Source: Luzula sylvatica (taxonomy: Eukaryota; Streptophyta; Magnoliopsida; Poales; Juncaceae). From it: a DNA stretch of 64,000 nt. Below, piece after piece: positions 24,107 through 35,730 of the stretch. Location: assembly GCA_946800325.1 (NCBI GenBank), contig OX326956.1, forward strand, positions 24,154,356 to 24,218,355, given 5' to 3'. The notes under the pieces were generated by a model. That model saw only the letters and a program-made list of their open reading frames with translations. It ran no database searches and was not told where the DNA came from. The position numbers and the translations under genes are program-made. How positions within the stretch are numbered: the stretch's first letter is position 1; the number at the start of each line of letters is the position of its first letter.

Positions 24107-25806
24107 ATTAATTGTACTTATCATGCCCAATTCATGTACCAACTGTCAATTAAATACTCAAAGCATGACTTAAAATCGTGGCAAGTTATTTCACAACTCA
24201 ATTAAATATTGACCCTATAAATTAAAATGTAAGGCCCATAAATATACCATTTTCAATAATATTGAAAACAAACGGGGGTTATATATTTAGCCCACCAAAC
24301 TCAAAACAACACTTTTGATGAGGGAGCAAAAGAGGAATAAACAAATTGATTAGTATTATTAATTGACTTAACTAATAATTTAATTGATTGTTTAATTAAA
24401 TTGAAACATCAATAAACATGTAATAATATTAATTTCTAAAACATCAATAACTTAATCATAAAAACAATATATATATTTAATTTAATCTAACTTGATTAAT
24501 GATCCATGTAAATGTTAATATTTTTATGGAAGTAAATGTATAATTTCTAAATTTCATAATAAACTATGTATTTTTTTTTAACTTTTTATTACTCTATGAC
24601 AAAATCAATTTATCAAAAACAAAACAAAAAAACTGACAACCATATATAATCATATGTTAACTATTGTTAGGACTCATGCTGCAGAAATAATCCATTCAAC
24701 ATGTGACATCATATAACTAGTTTAAGGTTGTGTACATTTATAAAATATGAATTATTTGCGATGTCAACAAAATTAAAAACAAACAAAGACAAACAAATGC
24801 TGCCTTTCAAAAAAGAGATCTTAGACAAATGTTTCTCGTGCCAATTTTTTTTTTTTTTAAGAAAATAATAAGGCGAGGGAGACTGTCTTTTCTCACGCTA
24901 GCAATATGTTCTAGTCCACTATTACGCTCGAATTTGACATGATTCTACTCAATTCTTGCGGAGCCGCATTCAAATTCCAATTCCAATACGTACTTCATTT
25001 TGTATTGATATCCCCCAATTTCTCATCATCAAGCCTTTAATGGAAAAAGAAAAATAATAAAAATTGTAAATTAGTACGATACTATTTTCTTTTGTCAAAT
25101 CATTCACTATATAAAAGAGAACTGTCATACTTTCTCAGACGAGACATCATGTGCGACTCATGCGCCAACTATCAATTAAATGCTTAAAGCATGACTTCAA
25201 ACATTGGCAAATTATTCCATAACTTAATTAAACATCGACCCTCTAAAATTAAAATGCAAGGCCCACATAAATATTTACCATTTTCAATAATATCGAAAAC
25301 AATAAAGAAATGCAGCACAATCTCGGCTGACACCTCGGCCCAGAGCCAGGCCGGCACCGCTAGCTAGCCGGCTAATTCCCCGGGCCGCCCTCTCCGCCGT
25401 CGTTTCTCCTCCAGTACAATCTCGTCTCCTCTCTCTTTGTTTTACTTTCAATGCAATGCAGTGTTCACAATTTCCTCAGAATTCTTTTGTTATTCGTGAT
25501 TTCGCCACAGTCGAGGAAACTGGAGAGCAGGAAGTATTCTCTATTACAATCCATACAGGAGACACAGCGAGGGCTCGTCACGACTGCCCATCAGCGTTCA
25601 TCCATTGAAGAAGCTTTTGTACGGTTGCAAATTGATAATTTTTGGTTCTTTGGTACAGATTGTTGTGTGAAATGAAAATCACTTGTATTTTTTTGTTCTT
25701 CCTTGATTACAGGTGCTTGAATATGTTCGATTTTGCTCGAGTGATTTCATAAAATTTTACATATTTAGAAGGGTAAATTGGTAAATAGTAAATACCTCCT
25801 ATATAA

Positions 25807-25849
25807 TTTTTTTTTTTGAAAAATTATTGGAGAAGGCTTTAAATCCTCC

Positions 25850-25880
<31 letters not shown>

Positions 25881-28800
25881 TACTTCATCTCTAAATGGAA
25901 TATTTTTTACAAATACATCCTCATTCTTTTTAATATCTACTTCTATTTTTCCATGCCTACATAGAAATTAGAAACTACATACAAACTATAACCGAAAAAG
26001 AGCAAAAATAAAAAATGAAAAATTGGACCCACTTGCATTATTCCCCTTACTGAGGCCCATCTTGCTCCTCTTTCTAGGTTTCTTAACTCTCACCGCCTCT
26101 TTACCAATCTCTCTTCTTTTTGTGTTTTTATCTGCACTTTCCTCTCTCTTATTCATTATTCTCACCTCCTCCTTACCATTCTTCGGCCTGCAGCCTGCTG
26201 TTCCTCTTTTCTGTCTCTTTCCTTACAAAAACTCTGATTTCTCTTCTCTTTCGTTGGGATTTTTCTTAGCTCCATTGAAAACACTCCATTCTCTTAGTGT
26301 TTCTTCAACAAGAGGCTCTCCTTCCGTTTTCTCAGATGAAAAAGCTCGTCTACACCTCTCTCTCCACATTGCATGCAAAAAAATTGCGAAAATACTTCTC
26401 TGAGTTTTACATATATTGGTCTCAAGCAAGTTTTTGAACCATTCTTCTATCGGTTTGAACAGATCTTGCGTTAGATCCAGAGAATGAAGAACTAAGCACC
26501 AATGTTTCTTCACAAACTCACAAGAGCTAGTTAAATGCTCGACCGACTCTTCTTTTTTGCAGCAAAGAAAACACCGATTCGTTAAAGGTACTCCTCTTTT
26601 TTTCAAATTATCGATCGTTAATATGCTATTTTGCTTTACTAACCAGATCCATATCTGAATCCTAGGTGGAATCTCAAGCGACCAAACGTTAAAGAGATTA
26701 CTTCGAATGAAAACTCCTAGAGAAAGTAATTTATAGGCACTTTTAACGGTGAAAATTCTCGTCTCTCCCCAGTTCCATCTAATCTCATCATCCCTGTCCT
26801 CCAGTCCTTCTCTCTTCAAATCAGCGAGTATGTTTTTCATTAATATCATTTCACTCTCTGCTTTATCAGATTTGTTCTGTTGAAACCAGTCTTCAATTTT
26901 TTCGCAGTCTCTAAATTCACTAACCGATCCGTTTTTTCTTATTGCATGTGAGTATAAAGAGGAGAATCTCTGGGAAATTCTTCCTTCTCCCCAATCACTA
27001 TGCCAGAAGTTTGCTCTATCTCCAGTACCTAGCTCGAAAGTCGAATTAGCATAGAAGAATTCTAAGTGAGACTTCACTTCTCTCCAGAAGTATGAATCTT
27101 CTTTCCTTCTCTTCATAAATTCACCAATATTAACATTATTTATCAAATTTTTCCACCCCAATTCTTCTTTCTTTTCATAAAACTTCCACAACCATTTAAT
27201 TTGCATTGCTTGATTGAAAGCTTCTAAGTTTAAAACTCCCATCCCTCCTCCTATTTTTGGTCTGCAAACTTTATTCCAAGATACCAAAGGATATCCAGTG
27301 TCTTTATTTCCCTTCCACAAAAAATCCCTCCTCAATTTATCTATTTCTCTAATCGCCCATTTTGGGAAGGAAAATACAGTGAAGTAATACATTGGCATGG
27401 CTGAAATTACAGAATTTATAAGCACTACTCTTCCTGCTATGGAAAGAAGTGATCCTCTCCAACCCTTTAATTTTTTTCTTATCTTTTCTATTAATTCCAA
27501 ATAAATTTCTCTTTGTGGTTTTTTATAATGCAGGGGATAACCCAAATATCTAAATGGTAACATGGCTTCAGAGCAACCTAATTCCCTTTCAATCTTCTCT
27601 GTTTCTGCCTCATTTGCCGATACGAGGGTAAATTCTGATTTCTCAAAATTAATTTTTAATCCCGATTGTTCACCAAACTTATTTAGTAAGTATTTAAGCC
27701 TCCTTACTTGCAATAGATTTGGTTTTATAATGTATAGGCTATCGTCAGCATAAAAAAGGCTCATTTGTATATCTCTTAATGGTCGATCAATGAACTTCTC
27801 GGCAACCATTTTCTCTAGAACTCTGCCCATTGTATCCATTATTAAGATAAAAAGATGGGGGGACAAAGGATCCCCCTGTCTCACGCCCCTGGTTAGGTGT
27901 ATGGATTTCCCCGGTACCCCATTAATTAGGATTTTTGCCGAGCCCCTCAACACATTCTCACTGATCCACTTAATCCATATAGGATCAAACCCTCTTGCCA
28001 TCATCACTTCTCTCATAAAGTCCCACGAAACCGTATCGAAAGCTTTTTGGATATCGGCCTTGAATAACAAAGTTGGTTTTTTATCATAATGGGCTTTATG
28101 CATTGTCTCCCTCGCGTATACGTAGCAGTCTGAAATCTCTCTGGACTTGATAAAACCTAATTGGTTTGGTAGGATCATACCATTGATCACACTCTTGAGT
28201 CTATTAGATAGTGTTTTGGATAGAATTTTTTGGAGGCTCGAGATTAGGCTAATAGGACGGAAGTCTTTTGGTAAAGTTGCACCTTCTTTTTTTGGGATAA
28301 GCGTTATGAAAGATTGCGAAAAACCCCCTATCCCCTCCCCTTTCTCAAGTGCAGTGATAATGCAATAATGCACTTCTTCTCTCAATTCTCTCCAAAACAT
28401 TTTAAAGAATTCTCCATTAAAACCGTCGGGACCCGGCGATTTATTATTTTTCCATCTTCTAATGACTTCATCAATTTCCTCAATTGATACTGGAATTGCT
28501 AATTGAGATAGATCCGAGTCGGCTCGAAAAATCGAAGATAGCTCAATCATGTTGGAACTTTGAGTCTGGGTTGGTTTTTTTCCAATAATGTCCCTGAAAA
28601 AACTAAAAAACACATTAGCTTTTTGCTTATGTGAAGTTACCTGAAGATTTGTCTCCGGGTCCAACACTGAAGGAATAAGCAATTTCGCCTTCTTAGATGT
28701 AGCATAACTCTGAAAGAAACGGGTGTTGCAATCTCCTTCTCTTGCCCACTTCACCTTCGCCCGTTGTCTCCAGTACTCTTCATTTCTTAATGTAAGTTCT

Positions 28801-29363
28801 TCAAATCTTCTTTTTGCCAACTCCTTAATCCACATCTCCATTTTCTCTAGTTCTCTAATCTCACTCTTATGATCCACCCATTTTATAATTTCTTTACAAT
28901 TTTTTCTGAATTTTTTAGAATTAATTCTTCTGTTTTTTGCCCACCTTTGCAGCTTTGTCCCTAAGCATAAGAGTTTTTTCTCCAATTGATACATGCTAGA
29001 GGCTCGCTTCTCAGATAAATGGTTCATGATTAGAGCTCTAGCTTCTTCATTTGATAGCCAAGCATTCTCGAATCGAAAGTTTTGATGAATAGGAAAGTTG
29101 GTTGTTGATTGGAGAAGAATCGGAACATGATCTGAACAGGTGTTGATCAGAGCTTGTTGAACTGAGTTTGGAAATTTGGCCTGCCATTCTGCATTGTATA
29201 GAAATCTATCGAGCCTTGCTTTTGACTTGGAGTTACTCCAAGTAAATTGCATCCCTTTAAGAGGAAGATTGATGAGCTTACAATCATTGATGAAATTATT
29301 GAAGCTTTTGCAATCCTCCAAGGATCTTATCACATCTCCTGTTCTTTCTCGTATCGAGGTAAC
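25807..29363 (-). mobile_element. LINE (L1-type non-LTR retrotransposon), 5'-truncated
   Basis: Inserted in copy A of the fibrillin pseudogene with a perfect 15-bp target duplication, atacctcctatataa (25792-25806 and 29364-29378). The poly-A tail appears as T-run on the plus strand right after the left duplication. The body runs from inside the endonuclease domain to the 3' UTR, so ORF1 and the start of ORF2 were lost on insertion. The 3' UTR (25807-26222) includes an AT microsatellite near 25855-25880. Confidence 0.95.
26223..29363 (-). CDS. LINE ORF2 fragment: endonuclease end, reverse transcriptase, zinc knuckle
   Basis: An uninterrupted frame; extended to the first Met at 29435 it is 1070 residues, but the first 24 are antisense fibrillin sequence outside the LINE. 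Residues about 25-115 are the end of the APE-type endonuclease (FTWSN, DRFL, SDHVPI). The reverse transcriptase follows with FRPISLIS, GVRQGDPLSP and the catalytic FYADD at about 560. From about 890 a zf-RVT segment (FTVKSAYKLL, then C-x2-C pairs with H) ends the protein. No stop or frameshift over 3.1 kb implies recent insertion. Without the N-terminal endonuclease catalytic residues it should not mobilise itself. Confidence 0.93.
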   Translation of the reverse strand, partial: VTSIRERTGDVIRSLEDCKSFNNFINDCKLINLPLKGMQFTWSNSKSKARLDRFLYNAEWQAKFPNSVQQALINTCSDHVPILLQSTTNFPIHQNFRFENAWLSNEEARALIMNHLSEKRASSMYQLEKKLLCLGTKLQRWAKNRRINSKKFRKNCKEIIKWVDHKSEIRELEKMEMWIKELAKRRFEELTLRNEEYWRQRAKVKWAREGDCNTRFFQSYATSKKAKLLIPSVLDPETNLQVTSHKQKANVFFSFFRDIIGKKPTQTQSSNMIELSSIFRADSDLSQLAIPVSIEEIDEVIRRWKNNKSPGPDGFNGEFFKMFWRELREEVHYCIITALEKGEGIGGFSQSFITLIPKKEGATLPKDFRPISLISSLQKILSKTLSNRLKSVINGMILPNQLGFIKSREISDCYVYARETMHKAHYDKKPTLLFKADIQKAFDTVSWDFMREVMMARGFDPIWIKWISENVLRGSAKILINGVPGKSIHLTRGVRQGDPLSPHLFILIMDTMGRVLEKMVAEKFIDRPLRDIQMSLFYADDSLYIIKPNLLQVRRLKYLLNKFGEQSGLKINFEKSEFTLVSANEAETEKIERELGCSEAMLPFRYLGYPLHYKKPQREIYLELIEKIRKKLKGWRGSLLSIAGRVVLINSVISAMPMYYFTVFSFPKWAIREIDKLRRDFLWKGNKDTGYPLVSWNKVCRPKIGGGMGVLNLEAFNQAMQIKWLWKFYEKKEELGWKNLINNVNIGEFMKRRKEDSYFWREVKSHLEFFYANSTFELGTGDRANFWHSDWGEGRISQRFSSLYSHAIRKNGSVSEFRDCEKIEDWFQQNKSDKAESEMILMKNILADLKREGLEDRDDEIRWNWGETRIFTVKSAYKLLSLGVFIRSNLFNVWSLEIPPRIQIWIWLVKQNSILTIDNLKKRGVPLTNRCFLCCKKEESVEHLTSSCEFVKKHWCLVLHSLDLTQDLFKPIEEWFKNLLETNICKTQRSIFAIFLHAMWRERCRRAFSSEKTEGEPLVEETLREWSVFNGAKKNPNEREEKSEFL

Positions 29364-30094
29364 ATACCTCCTATATAATAAATCTGGATTTCTCAGGTTG
29401 GGCAGATATTTCAGAAGTTCGAATGCAAGGATCAAACAAATAGAGGAATTGTACGCAGTGTAGTTCGATGGAGTATTTCGAACCTATTCGAGGTAATATA
29501 TTATTACAGCTTGGGATGGATTAATAATATTATAAACAAAAAAAATTGAATTGATTAAATTTGGGAAATTTGATTTCATTTAGCTTAACATTTGAGGTTT
29601 TAGTAATATGTGTATAGGAGCAATTTGGGAAATTTTCTGTTTTATCAAAACGTAATATATTTCTTCAGTTTGAAGAGGTATTTTGATTTTGATTTTAATT
29701 TAATCCTACTTTCTCTAGTTAATGTGAATTAATGTAATTAATAAATTTAATTTAACAGGTTGCATTACAAAATATAAAAATAAGCGAACAATTACAAGCA
29801 TTAATAGCTCCGGCTTTGCTTCCTCGCACATTTTTAAGCAATTATTCATTTTTTGTTAGTTTCTAATCCGATGAATTAATCAGCGTTACTAATATACAAA
29901 CAAAATTTAATTGTAGATATTGCAATTTCTTAAAACATTCAGGGCTCAAGTGCCAGTCAATAATGGTTTGAATAGATACGATTTGTTACGTGTTTATATC
30001 TAAATTTGGATCTTATTGAAAAAATGTTAAATAAATTTTAAAAGGCTGGAATAAAAATGAATTGCCTGGAGGGTTGTATTATCTTTCATATTTA

Positions 30095-30221
30095 TTTTTT
30101 GATAATAAATGAAAAATGGTATATTTATTTTTTTGATAATAAATGGAAATTGGTCATATGTCCTCCATCAATTATTTTTTGTGTCTCACACTCAACCAAC
30201 TGAATTATGGATCATATTGAC
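30095..30221 (-). mobile_element. Short retroposon inside exon 8 of fibrillin copy A
   Basis: A 127-bp insertion flanked by the 17-bp repeat attatctttcatattta (30078-30094 and 30222-30238). It starts T-rich on the plus strand and has tcctccatc about 60 bases in. It also contains an internal duplication of ttttttgataataaatg. Same class as 2695-2817. Confidence 0.8.
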
Positions 30222-30674
30222 ATTATCTTTCATATTTAGATCGCGACATGGTTTTGGACCGTGCAGTCGGAGGCCGTGGAGTTTTTATTTTCACAGGACA
30301 CAATATCTAGATAAAAATAGAAACATAAATACTTGTATGTACTCTTGATTAATAAAATCGGTCAAGTATATGATATGATAAGGTATTTTCTTTTCTAACA
30401 TATTATTTCTCTTATTTCCTCCTTGCTATTCAAGATGTCACGTCAGTAAATCTACAAATCCATTCGCTTATTCATTATTTCTCTAAGAAAGGAAAAGTTC
30501 AAATTTCACAGAAATTTATGTTGCTATTTGTCTCGGATAAATTACTGCTTGGTTCGATTTGCTCGAATATTTTTAGGGTTTCGGATTTTTTGAAAATGGT
30601 CCATCATGTGTCAAGATATACTGGAAATTTATCATGTTAGTCTAGTCCTCATTTCAATATGAAACATCAAATTT

Positions 30675-32050
30675 GTTTAGTTCATTGTTCTGTCAATGCC
30701 ATTGACATATGCAGATTAGATTTATTTTTATTTTTTTAAGTGAAATCAAACCCATGAAACATGAGTATTATTGATTTTATTTTTTTTATTTGTAATACCA
30801 ATGAAGTTTGAATCCTTGATTTTTGGTATTTTGTGCTAACAGTTTATCATTACATCAAAAAATCATTGGTGAGATTAGATTCTTTTAGAATGAGTATATT
30901 TGACACGTTGAAGTGTTTTGAGGATCAATTTGACCCAATTAAGCGACGTAACCGAGAGTGGCATAACTAAATAAATAAATTAGGACTGTATGAATGATAT
31001 TAATAGAACTATTTGGTTGAGTCTACGAATAATTTGGATTTAGAATCGAAGAAAGATTTGTGTAATGAAGTCTAGAGTTTATAAAGATATAATCAAAGAA
31101 CTAAATAATTCATGTCGTGACATATTTCCATTATGATAAAGTTATTATTTTCAAACATTTATAACCAGGTTATTTTGGTATCAGACATTTATTTGGATTC
31201 TCTTAAACCATTGTTTGGGCCAATTTTTTTTAACTAAAGCTTTACATAAGCTTAATAAACTCTTAAAAAAGAAAGTAAATAAATAAAGTAACTTATCATT
31301 TGCAATAACCGAATATTAATATTACAGATGCATATTAACACACAAATTCTCAGTTACATTAAAAACAAAAATGATACAGTCCCATAATTAATCCACCGAA
31401 ACAACACCGATTATGTTATTATGGAAATAAAAACATGTGGGGTCCATTTTATATTTACCTAAAAAGTCAATTCGGTATCATTTCGGTGAATTATATATGT
31501 GATTGTAGCATTTTTGCATTAAAAAATCCAATAAAAAGAAATTAACATACTGGTTAGTTAGCACAAAAAAGACACAAACCACGTTGTAACATTCTCAATA
31601 GGGAATCAAACCACGCTGAAAGTGTGGTTTGAGGAAGTAAATATGAGCACTTGTATATATCACATAAACCTTCTTCAATCGTCATCCAATTTCGATCGCC
31701 AAGTTGACAACGTATCGATATTCTATTTATCAGTATTTGTGATAGACAAATAGCCCGAAATAATCACAGAATCATTGAGAACGACGATGATTTTCGACAC
31801 TTTCTTTATGTTGCATTGATCTCCTCCAATTTCTTATCATCAAACATTTAATGAAAAATAAACAAAACATAATAGAAATTGTAAATTAATGCTATATCAT
31901 TTTTGTGTCAATCATTCACAATATAAAGAAAGAGCAATAAACTATCATACTTTCTCAGCCGATTCAGCATGTCCAATTCATGCACCAACTATCAATCAAA
32001 TGCTCAAAGCATGACTTAAAATAGTGGCAAATTATTCCATAATTCAAATG
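30675..32050 (+). repeat. Segmental duplication block, copy 1
   Basis: Matches 34107-35345 almost base for base, apart from about 110 bases absent from the second copy near 34785. It contains the fibrillin upstream module (tcctccaatttcttatcatcaa, near 31820). Further copies of that upstream module start near 23425, 25005, 32280, 35110, 40350, 45880 and 48295. Confidence 0.85.
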
Positions 32051-32585
32051 AAAAATAAACAAAACATAATAGACGTGTCTCTCATGCCATAAGAAAAGGT
32101 CGGCTCTTGCCTATGTTTCCGTAGTGTGAAAAGATTTTTTTTTTTAAGAAAATAATAAGGCGAGGGAGACTGTCTCACGCTAGCAATCTGTTCTACTCAA
32201 ATATTGCGCTTCAATTTGACATGATTCTACTCAATTCTTGCGGAGCCGCATGCAAATTCCGATACTTACTTCATTTCGTATTGATATCCTCCAATTTCTC
32301 ATCATCAAACCTTTAATGGAAAAAGAAAAATAATAAAAATTGTAAATTAGTACGATACTATTTTCTTTTGTCAAATCATTCACTATATAAAAGAGAACTG
32401 TCATACTTTCTCAGACGAGACATCATGTGCAATTCATGCACCAACTATCAATTAAATGCTTAAAGCATGACTTCAAACATTGGCAAATTATTCCATAACT
32501 TAATTAAACATCGGCCCTCTAAAATTAAAATGCAAGGCCCATATAAATATTTACCATTTTCAATAATATCGAAAACAATAAAGAA

Positions 32586-34026
32586 ATGCAGTACAATCTC
32601 GGCTGACACCTCGGCCCAGAGCCAGGCCGGCACCGCTAGCTAGCCGGCTAATTCCCCGGGCCGCCCTCTCCGCCGTCGTTTCTCCTCCAGTACAATCTCG
32701 TCTCCTCTCTCTTTGTTTTACTTTCAATGCAATGCAGTGTTCACAATTTCCTCAGAATTCTTTTGTTATTCGTGATTTCGCCACAGTCGAAGGAACTGGA
32801 GAGCAGGAAGTATTCTCTATTACAATCCATACAGGAGACACAGCGAGGGCTCGTCACGACTGCCCATCAGCGTTCATCCATTGAAGAAGCTCTTGTACGG
32901 TTGCAAATTGATAATTTTTGGTTCTTTGGTACAGATTGTTGTGTGAAATGAAAATCACTTGTATTTTTTTGTTCTTCCTTGATTACAGGTGCTTGAATTT
33001 GTTCGATTTTGCTCGAGTGATTTCATAAAATTTTACATATTTAGATGGGTAAATTGGTAAATAGTAAATACCTCCTATATAATAAATTAAATCTGGATTT
33101 CTCAGGTTGGACAGATATTTCAGAAGTTTGAATGCAAGGATCAAACAAATAGAGGAATTGTACGCAGTGTAGTATATTTAGGGGTGTAAACGGTTCGGAT
33201 CCGGTTCGGATAGTGGTCATACCAGATCCGGATCCGTATTTTTTTTCGGATACGAATACGGATACGGATATTCCCGGATCCGGATACGGTTCGGATATTA
33301 AACGGATACGGATTCGGTTCGGATATCTCGGATACGGATACGAATCTGGATATTATTCGGATAGTTCATACGGATATTTTATATGTAACATAACTATCTG
33401 TTTAACTTGGGGAGGAGGTAAAATGTTTTGGGATTTGAAAAAGTATACATGAAAAATTCATTTTCTTTTAGCGTGAACTTGGTTTATCAATTATAAGTCA
33501 TGCAAACATAAACTTATATTAGGTCCATAAGACCATAGTTATTTAAAATTATAATAAATTTTCAAAAAGCGGATATCCATTTTTATACTGTTATTCGGAT
33601 CCGGGTAATATCCGGATCCGATCCATATTATCAAAACCGAATTCGGATCCGAAAAACAGATTCGGGTCGGATCCGGATCCGTTCGGATCCGGATAATTTT
33701 ATTCGGATCCAGATATTTAGGCGGATTCAGTTCGGGTCGGTTCGGATAATATCCGAACCGTTTACACCCCTAAATATATTACATCTTGGGATTGCTCGAT
33801 GGAGTATTTCGAACCTATTCGAGGTAATATATTACATCTTGGGATTGATTAATAATATTAAAAACAAAAAAAATTGAATTGATTAAATTTGGAAAATTTG
33901 ATTTCATTTAGCTTAACATTTGAGGTTTTAGTAATATGTGTATAGGAGCAAGATGGGGCGACTTTATTGGTCTATGCGAAATTTTCTGTTTTATCGAAAC
34001 GTAATATATTTCTTCAGTTTGAAGAG
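32586..34026 (+). pseudogene. Fibrillin (FBN8/PAP10-like) copy B, disrupted
   Basis: Exon 1 (32586-32689) has the same destroyed start as copy A; exon 2 (32787-32894) is open; exon 3 has the same internal deletion as copy A; exon 4 (33106-33823) is split by a 594-bp hAT-like element; exon 5 (33946-34026) is open. Exons 6-8 are deleted, the sequence jumping from intron 5 to the downstream block. Shared lesions show that A and B descend from an already dead copy. Confidence 0.9.
33179..33772. mobile_element. hAT-like MITE filled with ggatccg/ggatac words
   Basis: Inverted ends of at least 20 bp (taggggtgtaaacggttcgg) with flanks agtatatt (33171-33178) and aatatatt (33773-33780), an 8-bp duplication with one difference. 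Dense cggatac/ggatccgg iterations lie inside both ends, with an AT-rich centre. No transposase. Confidence 0.82.
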
Positions 34027-34106
34027 GTATTTTGATTTTGATTTTAATTTAGTCCTGTTTTCTCTAGTTAATGTGAATTAATGTAATTAATAAATTTAAT
34101 AAATTT

Positions 34107-35345
34107 GTTTAGTTCACTGATCTGTCAATGCCATTGACATATGGAGATTAGATTTTTTTATTTTTTTTTAAGTGAAATCAAACCCATGAAATATGAATAT
34201 TATTGATTTTATTTTTTTTATTTATGATACCAATGAAATTTAAATCCTTGGTTTTTGATATCTTGTGCTAAGAGTTTACCATTACACCCAAAAAACCATT
34301 GGTGAGATTAGATTCTTTTAGAACGAGTATATTTGACACGTTGAAGTGTTTGAGGATCAATTTGACCCAATTAAGCGACGTAACCGAGAGTGGCATAACT
34401 AAATAAATAAATTAGGACTGTATGAATGATATTAATAGAACTATTTGGTTGAGTCTACGAATAATTTGGATTTAGAATCGAAGAAAGATTTGTGTAATGA
34501 AGTCTAGAGTTTATAAAGATATAATCAAAGAACTAAATAATTCATGTCGTGACATATTTCCATTATGATAAAGTTATTATTTTCAAACATTTATAACCAG
34601 GTTATTTTGGTATCAGACATTTATTTGGATTCTCTTAAACCATTGTTTGGGCCAATTTTTTTTATAACTAAAGCTTAACATAAGCTTATAAACTCTTAAA
34701 GAAAGTAAATAAATAAAGTAACTTATCATTTGCAATAACCGAATATTAATATTACAGATGCATATTAACTCAAAAATACTCAGTTACTTTAAAAAATCCA
34801 ATAAAAAGAAATTAACATACTGGTTAGTTAGCACAAAAAAGACACAAACCAAGTTCAAACATTCTCAATAGGGCAAGAGAGCTACTCGACCGTCGGTTAT
34901 TCCACAAATCAAACCACGCCGAAAGTGTGATTTGAGGAAGTAAATATGAGCACTTCTATATCACATAAATCTTCTTCAATCTTCATCCAATTTCGATCAC
35001 CAAGTTGACAACGTATCGATATTCTATTTATCAATATTTGTGATAGACAAATAGCTCGAAATAATCACAGAATCATTGAGAACGACGATGATTTTCGACA
35101 CTTTCTTTATGTTGCATTGATCTCCTCCAATTTCTTATCATCAAACATTTAATGAAAAATAAACAAAACATAATAGAAATTGTAAATTAATGCTATATCA
35201 TTTTTGTGTCAATCATTCACAATATAAAGAAAGAGCGGTAAACTATCATACTTTCTCATACGATTCAGCATGCCCAATTCATGTACCAACTATCAATCAA
35301 ATGCTCAAAGCATGACTTAAAATAGTGGCAAATTATTCCATAATT
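34107..35345 (+). repeat. Segmental duplication block, copy 2
   Basis: Counterpart of 30675-32050. It lies directly upstream of the intact fibrillin copy C and so provides part of its 5' flank. Confidence 0.85.
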
Positions 35346-35350
35346 CAAAT

Positions 35351-35640
35351 AAGAAAAAATATACTATTTCTCCCCAATTTCCCTCTCACTTTCGTGATAG
35401 AGTAAGCATGACATCACTAATATCATGTTATTGATTCATGTACTCATTTTGCATTTTTTTTGCACCAAATTAACTAAACTTTCAATTTATACCTCAATAA
35501 AATACAATTAACAGTCCAATAAATTAACTTTAATTAAACTAACTGACAGTCTAATGAATTAACTTTCAACTAAAATAGTCAATTTAACTTAAAAATTAAT
35601 AGGAAAATTTTTTTGGAGTTGAATAAGAACACCCAATATA
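35351..35640. other. Insertion in the upstream region of fibrillin copy C
   Basis: Other copies of the upstream module run straight from ttccataactcaa to the ggccctctaaaa block; here about 290 bases of unrelated AT-rich sequence with ttaactt/aattaac words intervene. No clear ends were identified, so its class is open. Confidence 0.45.
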
Positions 35641-35730
35641 AGGCCCTCTAAAACTACAATCTAAGGCCCATATAAATAAATATATACCATTTTCATCAAA
35701 TTCGAAAACAATAAAGAAGATAATTAAAAA

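Larger units (their letters stand above)
25310..30310 (+). pseudogene. Fibrillin (FBN8/PAP10-like) copy A, disrupted
   Basis: Remnants of all eight exons of the gene intact at 35731: exon 1 (25310-25413) has an altered start that reads seven codons to TGA; exon 2 25511-25618 is open; exon 3 is cut after seven bases (25713-25719); exon 4 29397-29492; exon 5 29618-29677 lacks 21 bases in frame; exon 6 from 29759 loses its end; exon 7 29917-29975; exon 8 is split by a 127-bp retroposon (30095-30221) and ends at 30310. A LINE of 3.56 kb sits between exons 3 and 4. Several independent lesions make it certainly non-functional. Confidence 0.9.

Noticed and set aside
25451..25675. 74-residue frame (and its twin at 32727-32951)
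   Set aside because: It begins inside the first fibrillin intron. It covers exon 2 in the right frame but both copies have a dead exon 1 and lack exon 3.
27562..29463. Plus-strand frames inside the LINE
   Set aside because: Antisense shadows of the reverse-transcriptase frame.
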